A stretch of 64,000 nt of DNA from Spiroplasma endosymbiont of Clivina fossor. GTDB taxonomy: Bacteria; Bacillota_I; Bacilli_A; Mycoplasmatales; Nriv7. Positions 31,784 to 46,697 of the stretch are shown here, piece after piece. Position 1 is the stretch's first letter; every line of letters starts with the position of its first letter. The translations under genes and the position numbers were made by a program. The notes beneath the pieces were generated by a model. It was not told where the DNA came from. It saw nothing but the letters and a program-made list of their open reading frames with translations, and made no database searches. The stretch is from NCBI RefSeq assembly GCF_964031115.1, contig NZ_OZ035006.1, positions 806,001-870,000 on the forward strand. Reading direction: 5' to 3'.

Positions 31784-32767
31784 ATGAAATTTTGCAAATG
31801 AATAATAGAAAAAAATAACCATTTTATTGAATTAAATCGCACCTCATTTTTAATTTTATGACATTGAGGAGCAATTTGATATATTTACAACGGTTATTTT
31901 AAAAACATTGTAAGCTATTTATTTTTAGCAGGTTGTATTTTAATTTTAATTTTTAAAATCGGTAATTTAACACAAATTAACAAAGTTATTAATTTCTTAA
32001 AAAACTCACCATTAAATATTGTTATTGGTTCATTAGGAACTGGAAAAACTGCCTTTCTAGTATACGCATCAAAATTACTAAAAAAGAAGAAATATCACAT
32101 CGCCTCAACCTTTCCATTACTAGAAACCCAAAAATTAAGTTTAGGACATATGGGATTATTAGACTTTGATTATCCGGTATTGCCAGACAAAACCTTACTT
32201 TTGTGAGATGAAACCAATTTATTTTTAGAAGGAACTGATTGAGAAAAAAATAATACCAAAAACGAGGAAACCGGTATTCAAGAATATTTCGCTCTGGCAC
32301 GCCATTTTGGTCATATTGTGCTGGCTAGCGGTCAAAGAGATAAACATATTTGAGTTAAAGTTCGTGATATTGCCAATAATGTAATTGTGGGAATTCGTAA
32401 AAAACCTGTTAATATTTTTCGCCCCTACTTAAAAGTCATCTATGGCACCTTTACGAGCATTGAAGAATATGAACGCTGACGAAACACCTTAATTGATGCG
32501 AAAAATAGTAAAAAGGGTCGTCGCATTAAATACCGTGATATCCCTGAACTTGATATTTATTTTTTTAAACTAAAAATTCCTCTACCAATACTTAACACTT
32601 ACAATTCTTTTTACCTAGCGTTTTTAAGAGATTACTTAAATTCAAAAGTTAATCCCGACTATGAAGACAAATACTATACTGACACCGCAATTGATTTAGA
32701 AGACTTAGAATACTTAAAAATGGATAAATTTAGCAAATTTTTAAGAAAAATGAAAGAAAAGGAATAA
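31784..32767 (+). CDS. Plectrovirus assembly ATPase (pI/Zot-like family)
   Basis: The product has 327 residues. Two hydrophobic stretches near the N-terminus (about residues 20-58) put it in the membrane. The P-loop NTPase domain has Walker A GSLGTGKTAF (near residues 83-92), a Walker B-like KTLLLWDE and a following HIVLASGQRDKHIWVKVRD. Members of this family drive extrusion of filamentous virions through the inner membrane. The copy A counterpart is at 10-995. Confidence 0.82.
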
Positions 32768-32773
32768 TAAAAA

Positions 32774-33058
32774 ATGGAAAATCTCGCAAAAATGGCCGAC
32801 TTTCTCGCCCAAATGCTTTATAAAGTTTTTGATTTAATTTGAAGTCTTGAAGTGCCGGGAACAAATATTCAACTAATATTTCCTTTATTCTTAACACTGG
32901 CTGTAGAATTTCTTATGGCAATTATTCTTGGTTTTGGTAGTCAACAAGTTAATTTAGAAAAACAACGCCAATATGCTGTTAAAAATAAGGGGCGTTTAAG
33001 TGCGTGAGGAAAAGCTAAAAAACAAATAAAACCAATAAAAACAAAACAAGGTAACTAA
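32774..33058 (+). CDS. Plectrovirus small membrane protein, copy B (94 aa)
   Basis: One membrane segment around LTLAVEFLMAIILGFG and a basic tail; nearly identical to 1002-1286. Confidence 0.7.
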
Positions 33059-33060
33059 AA

Positions 33061-33309
33061 ATGTTTAAACTAATTATTATTTTTATCTTAATAACTGTGC
33101 TTGGATTATTAGCTGGTAGTCATTTTGAAACTTTAACGAACTATATTAGCGAAGGGCTTGCCAATTTCCAAAAGTTTATTACTAGCAATTTAACAATTTT
33201 AGAACTGTTTAAACCAATGGCTCGGACATTTTCACAACATCCAATCTTTACCATTCTTGGTGTCACTTCTGTACTTATTGCTTTATTTATTGTGATTAAA
33301 GGACGATAA
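33061..33309 (+). CDS. Plectrovirus coat-like protein (82 aa)
   Basis: The N-terminus is signal-like (MFKLIIIFILITVLGLLAGS) and a C-terminal membrane segment (FTILGVTSVLIALFIVIKGR) ends in two basic residues. A layout with two hydrophobic ends and a short middle fits a processed coat or minor virion protein. It lies 2 nt after the preceding gene. Confidence 0.6.
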   Translation: MFKLIIIFILITVLGLLAGSHFETLTNYISEGLANFQKFITSNLTILELFKPMARTFSQHPIFTILGVTSVLIALFIVIKGR

Positions 33310-33330
33310 AAATATGAAAGGAGAATTAAA

Positions 33331-33723
33331 ATGAAAAAACTTTTAGGAAAATTATTTAAAAAAGATAATTCAAAAGAAAAAACGCCGTTAAAATTAAGAA
33401 TTAAAAATTCTTTTAAAAAACAGTGATTAAAAATAGTATTAAGTATCATTTTCATCTTTATAAGCTTATTAATTTGTGCATTAACAGCATTCGATACTAA
33501 ATGAATAACCGGAACAAGTGGCGAATTTAATGATTTTATGAATAAAGAAATGGTTGATTTCTTTGGCAAATTTAATAGTGGTATTATGCTGGCAGGAATA
33601 TTTGTTTTTTGATGAGGCGGAGCAATATATTTTGCACTTAAATTTGAAAAATTAATTCGCTTGATTATTCAGAAAATTAAAGCAAAAAAAGTCTTGAAAA
33701 ATGAAATCAAACAAACTAATTAA
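33331..33723 (+). CDS. Plectrovirus two-pass membrane protein (130 aa)
   Basis: Basic N-terminus, first membrane segment KIVLSIIFIFISLLICAL, an external loop of about 35 residues, second segment MLAGIFVFWWGGAIYFA, basic tail. It overlaps the next gene by 23 nt. In copy A the same protein carries an N-terminal coiled-coil extension. Confidence 0.65.
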
Positions 33724-33973
33724 TTCTTTAAAAAAATATTGATGGATAATTTTACCTTACATTTTTATGATTATTATCTTTTTCATTCCATTTTTAAAAT
33801 TGGAAATTAATGATTTGAAATTATTATATGAAAAATTTGAAGCATTAATTTCACTTATGATACTAGGATATTTAGATATATGCATTACAATAGCGGTAAT
33901 TATAAATTGTGGTATTGAGTGACTTATTAAAAAAATTAAAGAAAAAAGAACAATGAAAAATAAAATATTTTAA
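33701..33973 (+). CDS. Plectrovirus two-pass membrane protein (90 aa)
   Basis: Two membrane segments and a basic C-terminus; counterpart of 2142-2417. It starts inside the preceding gene, suggesting coupled translation. Confidence 0.65.
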
Positions 33974-33988
33974 AAAGGAGTGATAAAA

Positions 33989-36112
<2,124 letters not shown>

Positions 36113-36141
36113 TGAAAAAATAAAATAAAGGAGTTAAATTT

Positions 36142-36588
36142 ATGAAATTTTTAAATACAATAGCTCTTTTGGGGCTAACAACATTGCTAATAGGTGGATG
36201 TTCTAAAAAGGAAAACAAAACAATATTACAAGTTGAGAATGAAACATACGAATTTACTTTATTAAAAGCAAAAATTAATTGAATGTGAGACGGATTTAGA
36301 CAAAATTTTAGTATAGCCTTAAGTGAATTTGATAAAAATGAAAACGGATTAAATAAATTACCAATTGATTTTAAAAATACATTAGCTATGAAAAATAGTT
36401 ATATTTATTTAGATGAAGAAGGAATAAGCACATTAAAAACTGATAATCTCGGAAGAAACGGTGACTTAAAAGTAACAAATATCAAAGGTAAAATAATTAA
36501 AACACGGAATTTTTATAATTGATTAGAATTTAATTTTCAACATAATTTTAAAGGGACTGTACAATTAACTGTATCTCTAAGTAATTAA
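36142..36588 (+). CDS. Lipoprotein carrying the phage attachment variable domain
   Basis: The signal peptide MKFLNTIALLGLTTLLIGGC ends in a GGC lipobox, then KKENKTILQVE, then a domain of about 104 residues almost identical to residues 42-146 of the attachment protein upstream (36235-36547 against 34112-34424, a few differences only). The last dozen residues come from an IS256 remnant that cut the gene. It lies 56 nt behind the attachment gene with its own ribosome site (aaaggag). A lipoprotein gene in the same position follows the split phage copy (47929), so it is probably a phage cargo gene. A receptor-masking role is inferred. Confidence 0.75.
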
Positions 36589-36688
36589 CTTAAATTCACT
36601 CTGCTCTGTTCTCAAATTTTATCATTAAATGTGAAATCACACTACCCCAATTTTGAATTGGCATCGTTCAATATTTTAAAAACTGTAA
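36553..36688 (-). mobile_element. IS256-family remnant
   Basis: It starts GGGACTGTACAATTAACTGT, the right end of the IS256 element in complement. It runs about 120 bp into the transposase C-terminus, then jumps over an internal deletion to a short piece (ATATTTTAAAAACTG). Confidence 0.85.
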
Positions 36689-36932
36689 ACTACCCAAAGA
36701 AAGATGGCTTTTTACGATAAAAACACCTTTGAACAACTAAACAACTTTTTCATTTTTTCTATTTTGTCAAAATAAAAAAGCAGTATTTAAACTTAAATAC
36801 TGCTTTAGTAAAAATATTTTTAATCTTAATTTAAATAATTAACAAATATATTAAAATTAAAATTTGAACTCAGATTATTGAGCATAACAAATATAAGAAA
36901 TATTTTGCTCTTTTAATTAATAATGTTAAATT
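36689..36932. other. Intergenic region downstream of the OTU gene
   Basis: No gene is seen apart from the terminator at 36765-36805. Confidence 0.5.
36765..36805 (-). terminator. Terminator of the ankyrin/OTU gene
   Basis: AAAGCAGTATTTAA pairs perfectly with TTAAATACTGCTTT. The minus strand then has a TTTTTTATTTTG run. It lies about 130 nt after the stop codon at 36933. Confidence 0.85.
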
Positions 36933-39900
36933 TTATTCTATTCCTAGTCAATCGCCTTCAGTGTTGGTTATAATGACAAAACCATCATTTTCATTATCTA
37001 ATATTTCAAAATAACCATTTATTTGTTCGAAATGAAGTACTATTACTTTTACAAAAGTGTTGAAATCTGCATTTGTGACACTCCCGCCTCAACCGGAATG
37101 GTCATTTATAACAAATTTATTTTTAATAATTTTTATAATGTTTGCTTGTGAATTTTTATTTTGTTTGATTTCATTTCATGTATTTTTGTTAATTTTAATT
37201 TTTAATTTATCATGGGCTAGAAATTTATATCATTTTTCAATGTTATCATAAACATTATGATGAATTGAAGTTGGCAACTCAATATTAGATGTTTCATGAT
37301 GATGAAAAGCAAAATACATTCATGTTCCTGCAATTGCTAATCCTCCAATTACTAAAGATAGCCCTAGAGTTTCCGGGGCCAGAGCGGCAGCAGTACCAGT
37401 TTCTCCGGCTATAACCCCGCCTTCAACTGCTGCTGTTTCGGCAACAGTAATTGTTTCTGCGGTGGCTAAGCTTTCTGTTGTGCTTGTTGTTGTTGATAAG
37501 AGCGGAGTCATTTCCATTGCTTCTGCATTTGTGATACTAGTGGCAGCGGCACCGCTAACAGTGATTTTTGTTCCATAAGCTGTTAATGCACCTCCACTTA
37601 AAGCTGCTAATCCAGTATTTGTTAATTTTTCTTTAAAAGCTTTTTTATCGTTTTCCGGTAAGTTTTGATAATAACGATTAATTTCATTTAATTTTTTTAA
37701 TTTTTCTTCTTTTGAAAGAGCGTTGTATTGATTTATTGCCTCAACAGTTGTTGTTTGTAAATTTTCCATATTTGTGTTGATGGGTTGATTTACTACCGCG
37801 ACATTTTGTTTGATTTGATGATTGGGTTTAATTAAGTTAATTTCTAAATTTTCATCATTTTTTAAACTTTTTTCTTCTGTTTTTTTATCGAAAAAATGAT
37901 ATTCATCTTTTTGTAATTGGGTTGTTGTTTTTTCTTGTGCCTTGGTAATATTATTACCTTGATTAGCATCATCATCTTCATTATTTTTAGACAAAATTAC
38001 ATGATGTCGAGCATGATCATCAACTGGTAATTTAATTGGCTTTGTATCTGGTTTTGGGGTTGTTGGTGTAGAACATCCTGCATTTGGCTTTTGCGTAGTT
38101 TTTTCTTGTGAATTTATACTGCTTCCTTCAATTGTCTGTTCTGATAAAGCAAAATTATAATGGTTGCCATTTACATGAAATATATTTATGGTATTAGTTG
38201 CATTTTGATTAATTGGTTGATAAGAACCATTATTATTTACACTAATATTAGCATTTAAAAGATTACTCATTGCTACTATTTCTGGTGTCCCGCCTCATGT
38301 TGAAGAATCATTAGGTATTGGATTTCTCATTCTTATTAAGTAATTTTCTATATTAACTTCATTATTATCTTGAATAAGATCTTCAAATGTTAATTCACCA
38401 TCGCGATTTGTAATCGTACTTAAATGTGATTGTATATAATCAACAACACGATTACGAAAGTCATCCCTTACTAATTTCTTTGCTGTTTCATCTTGGTATC
38501 AAGCTTGCATAGAACTAAAATTTGTTAAATCAAATTGTTTTAATAAAGTTTGAATATATGGCAAATTATCTTTCGCTTCCCCAAATAATTGGATAAATCG
38601 GTTTCTAAATTCTTCATCATTATTTCTCACTGGCCATAAGTAAGATGTTACTACCGATCAAAATAAACAACTTCCATCCGCCGGCACATCATACATGTTA
38701 TTTTGACTTGTTGTTTTAGTATTTTGGTTTTGTGTGCCACTGGTTCCAGCTTGTTCACCAACAGAAACATTTGTATTACTGTTGATATTAGATTTAGTAG
38801 ATGGGTTTAAAAAACCACGTTTAAATCCCCCAAAACCTGATTCATCTTTTTGGTTTTGTTTTTTACTTGGGTTATCTGATGATTTTTTAGCAAGTGTAAA
38901 TGTAACTTTGATTGTATTATCAGAATATACACTTCGATCAATTGATTCAATAGTCGCGGTGGTATAAGTAATACTATTCTCTTGTACTTTAACTTGATTA
39001 ATATCTAAGTGAGAATTTAGTTCTTGTAGCCTATTTAAAATTGTTTCTGATTGATTATCTGATATTTCTCCTAACTCAGTTTGGGCAATAACATCTGACA
39101 ATTCAATTTTTAATAATTTTTTTAATTCTTCTTTATTTTCTTCTAATCTTTTTTGAATTTTAATTATCAATGATTGTTTTTGCTCTGATGTTAATTTTTC
39201 TAATAAATTTTTTAGTAGATTTTCATCTTCTTTTATTTTTTGATTTAACTTATTTTCTAACTCTTTATTAAGTTCGGTTGTAAATTTATTATAAAATTCA
39301 CTAATTTCATTAGCAGTACTTAATTGATATTTTTTTCTAAAACAATCAATTAATATAGCGCGGGGGGCATTTTTTATTATTTTTAAACCTTCTATTGAAA
39401 TTTTTTGAAAATTCATTTCTGTAAAAATTTCTTTTGATAATTTACGTATTTCTTCAATTGTTGAATTTAAAACTAATTTTTCTTGAAAGTATTTTATTTT
39501 TTCTGGTGATATTTTTGATAAAGTTTTTTCTCATTGCTCTTTATCTATTTTAATTAATTCTTCAATTTTTTTTACATCTATTTTATTATTAATAATTTCT
39601 TTAATTTTATCATTACCTGAATTATAAAAATATCTAAATTGATAATCATTAATATCGGCAGCGGCATCATTATCAAGTAATAATCTCACAATTTCATCAC
39701 GACTAGTTAAAATTGCTAAGTCTAAAGGAGTTTTACCCATATGATTTTGATCAACAGATAGAACATTTTTTTTATTTACATTAATTTTATTTTTACTATT
39801 TTGATTTGTTAATAATTCTCGAACAATATTTGTATAACCATAAAAGGATGCTAAATGTAAAGGTGTTTCACCATCTTTATCTTGATAATCAGGATTTGCA

Positions 39901-42320
39901 CCATTATCAAGTAATAATCTCACAAATTCAATATTATTTTTTCATACTGCATAATGAAGTAATGTAAAATCATAAATATGTTTAAAGTTTATATCTTTAA
40001 TTTTAGGAATTATTAATTCTAATAAATCTTTATTATTAGCAGTTATTATTGAAATTATAATATTATTTTTTAAGTTTTTTTCTTGTTCTTCAGGAAAAAA
40101 ATTCAAACTTAAGTTAAGGATTCTGTTAGTATTACATTTTTTGTTTAAACTAATTCAATTAATTATTTTACAATTTATTTTCTCAAAAAAACCATCCAAA
40201 GATCTTTTTTTAAATGTATTTGTTAATTTTTCTATTTTTTGTTCTTTAATTAATTTACTTTCGCCTATTTTTTTAAAATTTTGAATTTTATTTTCTCATT
40301 CATTATTTATATTTAATTGCCTAAAAATTATTATTTCTTCATTTATTTTATTTTCTTCATATTTTTTTAATTCCAAAGCTCATTCAATTTCTTCTAAAAT
40401 TTTTTCTTTTAACATTTCATCTCTAATATTTAATTTCGCTATTTTAGAGGCATATTCTATATCTTTTTTTATTTCATCAATAATAGTATTCGATTTATTA
40501 TTTCAATATTTTTTTCATTCTTCAAGTTTTTGCTCTGGTTCTTTTTCTAATCCTAATAAATCAAAATTAGGTTCTCTTGGATAACTAATTGACAATTTTT
40601 TTAACTTTTCTATAACATCTTTATGTTGGTCGCTTTTTATATTAACTTCAAAATTATTATTTTTGTCTTTTAAATAATCTAAAATTATTTCACTATAGGT
40701 AATTTCATAATCTATTAGCGAAAAAAGATCTTTCCTCTTTTGTTCTAAATCTTCACTAGCTGCTTTTCACCCACCTATTAACTGTTCTTCATATTTTTTT
40801 CATTGAATTATATCATCATTTGTAGAATTAATAATATTTTGGATATCTTCTGGAATATTTTTAAATTCAACTGATTTTTTAGCTTTTTCATAATTAAAAT
40901 ATTTAAGATGAGAACCAAATCGCATGGCTTCACTGGTTACAAAAATCATGCGCGCTAAATTATCTTTAGTTTCTTGACTTTGTTTGTTGTTATTATTAAC
41001 TTCTGGTAATTTTTCAATGGCATCTTTTAAAGTATTCTGAGAAATAATAATATTTTGATTAACAGTGTTTAAACCCTTATTTTGATATGAACCATTATAG
41101 TTTAACTTATTTTGTCCTTTTGTATTTATTGAATATTGTTTTATTATTTCTTCATTTATTTTATTTTCTTTTATTTTTTTATGTTGAATTGTATTAATAT
41201 TACTTTCGATAATTGAAATTATTTTATTAATCATTACATTATCTCATTGATAGTTTTTTATTTTTTCTTCGTATTCTTTTTCATTTTCTTTTTTTAATTT
41301 CATATTCTTTAATAACTTTAGGGCATCTTGTTTGTTTTGTTGGATTTTTTGATAGATGTTTACTTCTTCTTGATTTTGATCAAGATATATTTTTTCTTGA
41401 TTTAATGTTTGAACTTTTTCTTTTAATTCATTTAATTTACTGGAATCTTCTAAAATAATTTGATCAAATAAATTTTTATTTAATAAATCAATTTTTTCTT
41501 TATTTTCTTTAAAATTGTTACCCAATTCACTTTTTAGTTGTTCTTTAAGTTGATCAATTTTTTTGATTATATCTTTATTATTTTCAAATTTTTCTAAATC
41601 TAATGATTTAATATCTTTTTCTATTTCTTCTGTTCATTTTTCTAATTCTTTTTTAAAATTAGTTATTTCTTGATTTCATTGCTCAAGGGTTTTTTCTTCT
41701 TTAAAATAAAAATATTGTTCTTTACCATCTTTATCTTTATTAATAAATCCTTGGACATAAAAATTATCTAAATTAATTACTAGTTTTATCTCCTTATTTT
41801 CCTCACTATTTTTTAAAGTTAGAATTAAAATTCTTATTTTACTTGCATCAAATTTTTCTAATTCTAAAATTGCATCTAATTTTTCTATAATTTTAATATT
41901 AGCGTCACGTTCTTTTTTTCTTGTATCCGTTTCATAATAATCTGTCGCAACAATTCCTTCGTTATTTATCATTCGTAATGGGTCAACTTGACCATTTTTC
42001 ATAAAGTCTTTTAACATTTTTTTAATCTCTTTAGCATAATTACCATTTAAAGCAATTTCTTTTTCAATAAATTCAACTTGATTATCTGTTGTGCTTGTTG
42101 AAGGTTGTTCATTTTGTGGTTTTGGGGTACTACTTTTTATTGGGTTGTCTTTTTTATTTTTTCCTTTTCCACCTTTTGGTGCTTGTCTTTTTTGGCGTGT
42201 TAATGTTTCGAGACTGTTTTTAATTTTATCGTTATTATTATTGGGCTTATTGGCAACTAATGGTCCTGCGGCATTGTTGGTTATCAAAATTATTCCTAGC
42301 AATTCTAAAAGTTTTTTCAT
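36933..42320 (-). CDS. Exported giant protein with ankyrin repeats and OTU protease domain (Spaid-like)
   Basis: One open frame of 1795 residues with UGA tryptophans. The signal peptide is MKKLLELLGIILITNNAAG, with RQKR at 42-45, then a charged, coiled-coil-rich body (about 90-740). Ankyrin repeats lie at about 755-895 (DFTLLHYAV, GETPLHLASFYGYTNIVREL, GKTPLDLAILTSRDEIVRLL). The OTU domain covers about 1205-1395: D1215-G-S-C1218, a WGGTPEIVAMSNLL segment and H1387 in NGNHYNFAL, the expected Asp/Cys/His set. An Ala/Gly/Thr-rich region precedes a hydrophobic segment near 1650. OTU proteases cut ubiquitin chains; Spaid of S. poulsonii joins ankyrin and OTU domains. A eukaryotic-host target is inferred. 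The ATG at 42320 has aaggaa 10 nt upstream; TTG 42329 is less likely. Confidence 0.88.
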
Positions 42321-42406
42321 ACTAACCAAATTCCTTTCTTGAATTTTTGCTAATTAATAAATTTTTATAGTAATCACTCAACCCCTTCTTAAATTTATAA
42401 AATTTA

Positions 42407-42434
42407 ATTATATAAATTAATTATAAATCATCAA
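42407..42434 (-). promoter_or_regulatory. Promoter of the ankyrin/OTU gene
   Basis: TTGATG, 16-nt spacer, TATAAT on the minus strand, 87 nt before the ATG at 42320. Confidence 0.7.
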
Positions 42435-42563
42435 ATAAGAATCTTTATCATTTTTTCAAAATATTGAATACTAATTCTAGAAAAACATTCTTCATTAAAG
42501 AAGAAAAATAAGCATGGCTAATTTTAACTTTGTTAAAATTACTACCAAGAAAGGCGATTTTTT

Positions 42564-43946
42564 ATGTTAGAAATTAATAATAATGTAAAAACCCCAGAAA
42601 ATAAACATTGATTCAGTTTATTTACAACCCATAAAAATATGTACACCAATAAATGCGAACAACTAGCTAATGAATATGAAAAATTAGATGAATACTTATA
42701 TAAATATCATTATCGCTTAAAACAAGGTTATAAAGTAGTTCATTTTGCGCCAAGAACAATTATTACAATTTTTGGTGATGTTACTTTTAAACGACGCCGA
42801 TATAAATATTGAAATCAAAAATTAGGGAAATTTGAATATGTGTGTTTGTTAGATAAAGAAATTGGTTTATTGCCCAAACAACGCATTTATTTTGATGTCC
42901 AATTTAAAGTTTTAAATCTTTTAGGTGATGGTAAAAGGTATCGCGATGTTTTAGATGCTCTAAATCATTGTTATATTTCAAAAGCTAGTATTTCAAATAT
43001 TTTAAATAAATACGATCTTGCTGAATATTTTCAACTAGCAGAAAAAGAAACTAAAACTAGAATTGATGTCAAAAATAAGGATTTATATATCCAACTAGAC
43101 GAGACATTTTTAGCGACATTAGATCAGAAAGTTAAACAAGACCAAAGAATTCGTTTAGTTACTTTTCATACCGGGCATAAAGAAAAAAATTACAAACATG
43201 CTCGTAGAGAATTAGAAAACAAACGAGGTCATTTTCTAATGTTAAAAGTTGGTAAACGAATAAATACAATGGATTATCGTGATTTATTAATTAAGGAATT
43301 ACAAAAATATTATGTAAATATTAATTATGACAGAATAATTGTTTGTGGTGATGGTGATACTTGAATTAGGGAAATTGCCAACAGTTTTGGTAATGTTAGA
43401 TATATTTTAGATGGTTATCATGCTATTAAAAAATTAAAACAAACCGCATTTAATATTATTTTTGAAAATCGTAAAGTAACACTAAATAGTTGAATTAAAT
43501 TATATAAGGATGGAAATCATCAAGAATTAATCAAAAACATTCGTAATGTTGCTAAAAATGAATTAAATAAAGATATTAAAACAAATTTACGAAAGGCGAG
43601 TAATTATTTCAGTAATAATAAGCAAGGTATTCATCATCAAAATTTAGAATGAAATATCGGTTGTAGCATCGAAAGTGATGTATCACATTTAGTAAAACAA
43701 CAATTAGGCTATGGGGCAAAAATATATAATCATAAGAATTTAAATAACCTATTACATTTAAGAATGGCAAATTTAAACAAATTAAATGTATTACATCATA
43801 TTAATGAAAATATTAATTCAGAAATAGAAATCAGAAAAGAAATATATAAAAATTCATTATGAAATAAATATAATAATAAAAATGATGATAGTTGAATTAA
43901 TTATAAAGGTAATGCTGTAACAAATAAATATAATAGATTTAAGTAA
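42564..43946 (+). CDS. ISLre2-family transposase (UPF0236), whole copy
   Basis: The product has 460 residues, open from ATG 42564 to the stop at 43946. The N-terminal part has a basic KRRRYKYWNQKLG strand. The middle has IQLDETFLATL, where an acidic catalytic residue is expected, then VCGDGDTWIREIANSF, DGYHAIKKLKQ and a C-terminal NIGCSIESDVSHLVKQQLGYGAK, all seen in ISLre2 and the related Mbov_0401-type mollicute proteins. It should mobilise its own element. Flanks are AT-rich and the left end is not clearly defined. Confidence 0.88.
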
Positions 43947-44005
43947 GTATTAGTTAAAATTTAAAAATAATAAAATTAATAATTTTTTATTGTATAAAAA
44001 TTCAA

Positions 44006-44136
44006 TAATATGATAAAATAAAAAAGAATAAAAATGACAATAACAGGAAAGGCAGGGTTAGTTTAGTAATTAAATAATATAATTAGCTGATTGTTTTACT
44101 TCTTCAAAGCAATACCTAAGAAAACTAAACGCGACC
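44006..44136 (+). repeat. ISLre2-linked repeat, copy 2
   Basis: It matches 21869-21983 and the complement of 55412-55541. It begins with a promoter-like stretch (CAATAATATGATAAAAT) and ends AAACTAAACGCGACC. Confidence 0.6.
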
Positions 44137-45629
44137 GACTTGGTACATAACCTTTAATTTTATCTACTATTTTGATAATATTATTTCCTAGGTGAAGTAC
44201 AAATGTTAGATAAATACAAAGACGAAAACGAATTTTATAGTTTAATAGGCATAAAATATAAAACTTTCATGAAAATGGTAGAAATTTTAAAAGAAGGTGA
44301 AGCTAAACAAAAACAAATTGGTGGTAGACCAAATAAATTATCAATAGAGCAAAGATTACTTATGACTTTAGAATACTGAAAAGAATATAGTACATATCGT
44401 ATTATTGCAAAAAAATATAATATTAGTCATGTTAGTTGTATTCGTAATATCTTTTGAGTTGAAAATACTCTAATAAAAAATAGTCACTTTCATATACCTG
44501 GCAAAAAGATATTATTAGAAAATAAGGGTACTACTAATAATTTATTAGCAATTGATGCTACAGAAATTCCAATTGAAAGAATTAAAAAAAACTAAAATTA
44601 TTATTTTCTGGTAAGAAAAGGCAACATTCATTAAAATCGCAAATAATTATTGATTTATTTAACAATAAAATTATTTCAGTAGATTTTTGTTATGGCAGTA
44701 TTCATGATTATAAGTTATTTTTAAAATCAAATACACTTATAAATCCAAAATTAGAATTAATTGCCGATTCAGGATATCAAGGTTTGCAAAATGTTCATAA
44801 AAATACATTATTGCCAATTAAAAAGAGTAAAAATAATTTTTAATTTTGTCGAAAACTCTTGATAAAATAAAAAAAATCATCAACTTGATAATTTTAAAAG
44901 GCTTTTATGTAAAATTACTATTTTTACTTTAACTTTTTTATACATTAAAATATAATACCGCTGTTTGTTGGTTTGGAGTTAAACCCTTATGTTGGTATTT
45001 TCATTTTCAGAGATTTAAATAATTTTGAATATTAGTAAAACCTAAACCATGATAATGAATTAAGGCTTCTTTAAGACTAGATTGTAATTTACTGATTTTA
45101 TTTAAGTTACGATAACTAGCTTCAGGATTAATTGTTGTTTTAGTTACACATAAAGTAGAATTTGTTTGTTTTGCTACTAAAAAATATAATTTTTGCATAT
45201 CAGAAGTAATAATTGAATTTTCATTAATTAATTCTTTGTTCATATTTTCAATAACTCATTGTTTTTGTAAACGTTTGGTGTTTGTGGATTTAACATAAAT
45301 ATTGTTATTATTATCAATTGCCATTTGAATACAGCATTTAGTATTAGTTGCGAATGGATCAAGGTGAATTCTTCGTGGATCAGTTTTATATTTGAAATTT
45401 CCTTTATGGATTTCTTTAATAAATGTTTCATCGATTTGGATTTTACCAGATAATTTTTTAAATTTTAATTGGGTATTTTCTAATTGTTTTGATTTCATTA
45501 ATTTTTGACGATTATATCAAGCAGTTTTTAATGTAGTTTTAATAAAACGAGAAATTGTTTTACTAGATTGCCCCAGCAATGAAATTTGAATCAATAAATT
45601 TCATTGTTCATAATTTAAATGACTTCAAT

Positions 45630-46697
45630 AGACTTCTTGCAAAATTAATATGATAATTATAATTTTTAAATTTAAAATAAATATAAAAGTGTTATTAAAA
45701 TAATTTTTAGATTATTTTTACAAATATTTTGTCATTAAAACATAATAAAAATTATTATTTACAATAAAAAAAGACTGAAATTTTAAATTATCAAATATAT
45801 TTAAACTAATAGTTGTAAATTATAAATTGAAGCTATTAAATTAAATCTTAAAGCAAATCTTTTTCTACGATTTCGATATTTTTCACTAATAATTTTAAAT
45901 TTTTTAAGTATAGCAAAAACATTTTCAATAACAATTCTCATTTTTGAAATTCGCTCATTATTTTGCTTTTCTTCTTTATTTAAAGGGTTTTTCTTTGATT
46001 TTCTTTTAGGAATTAAAACATTATGATTAATTTTTTGTATGCCTTGATAACCTAAATCCACTAAAACAGTTGTTTCTGGTAAAAATTTAATTTTTGAATC
46101 TTTTAAAATTTTAAAGTCATGGTTTTTACCATAAGAAAAATCAGAACTAATAATTTTTTTACTATCTTTTTCAATTATAACTTGTGTTTTTATTGTGTGT
46201 TTTTTCTTTTTTCCTGAGTAGTGCTGTTTTTGTCTTTTTTTGGGCGTTGGATTTGGCTTTCAGTTACATCAATTATAACAGTCTTATCTTTGAAATAATC
46301 TTTTAATAGTGATTTTTGACCAGTAAGTTGTTGAAAATTAGGGTGTTTTATTAAAGTGTCTTCAATTCATTTGATATTTCTATAACAACTACTTTCACTA
46401 ATATCATAACTTTTTGCAATATGAAAATAAGTTCTATATTCTCTTCAATATTCTAAAGTCATTAAAATACGATTTTCTAATGATAATTTATTGGTTCTTC
46501 CGCGACGAAATCTCTTTTTTAATTCTTCTATTTTTAAAATTTCTAGCATTTTATTAAAAGTAGTATGTTTAATACCAGTTAATCTTAAAAAATTTTTATC
46601 ACTTATTTGATTATTTTTTTTAAATTTCATTTAAATTCCACCTTTTTATTAAAAACAACAATTCAATTATATTTTAAATTAATTTTGCAAGAAGTCT
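45630..46697 (-). mobile_element. IS5-family element A, copy 7
   Basis: Full length, AAT duplication, in the element B transposase gene. Confidence 0.95.
45801..46630 (-). CDS. IS5-family transposase, element A copy 7
   Basis: Two intact frames with the A_AAA_AAA slip site. Confidence 0.85.

Larger units (their letters stand above)
42470..44136 (+). mobile_element. ISLre2-family element, copy 2
   Basis: The element spans the whole transposase gene and the ~110-bp repeat that also follows copy 1. The left border is estimated from similarity with 51820-51925 upstream sequence. The right border is taken where element C begins. No duplication was found. Confidence 0.6.

Noticed and set aside
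37057-37251. Plus-strand frame of 64 codons
   Set aside because: It is the complement of the OTU protein's C-terminal part.
36933-42320. Reading this span as seven or more separate small genes
   Set aside because: All pieces lie in one frame and are separated only by UGA codons, which are tryptophan here; domains continue across them.
42091-42342. Plus-strand hydrophobic frame of 83 codons
   Set aside because: It is the complement of the OTU protein leader and linker.
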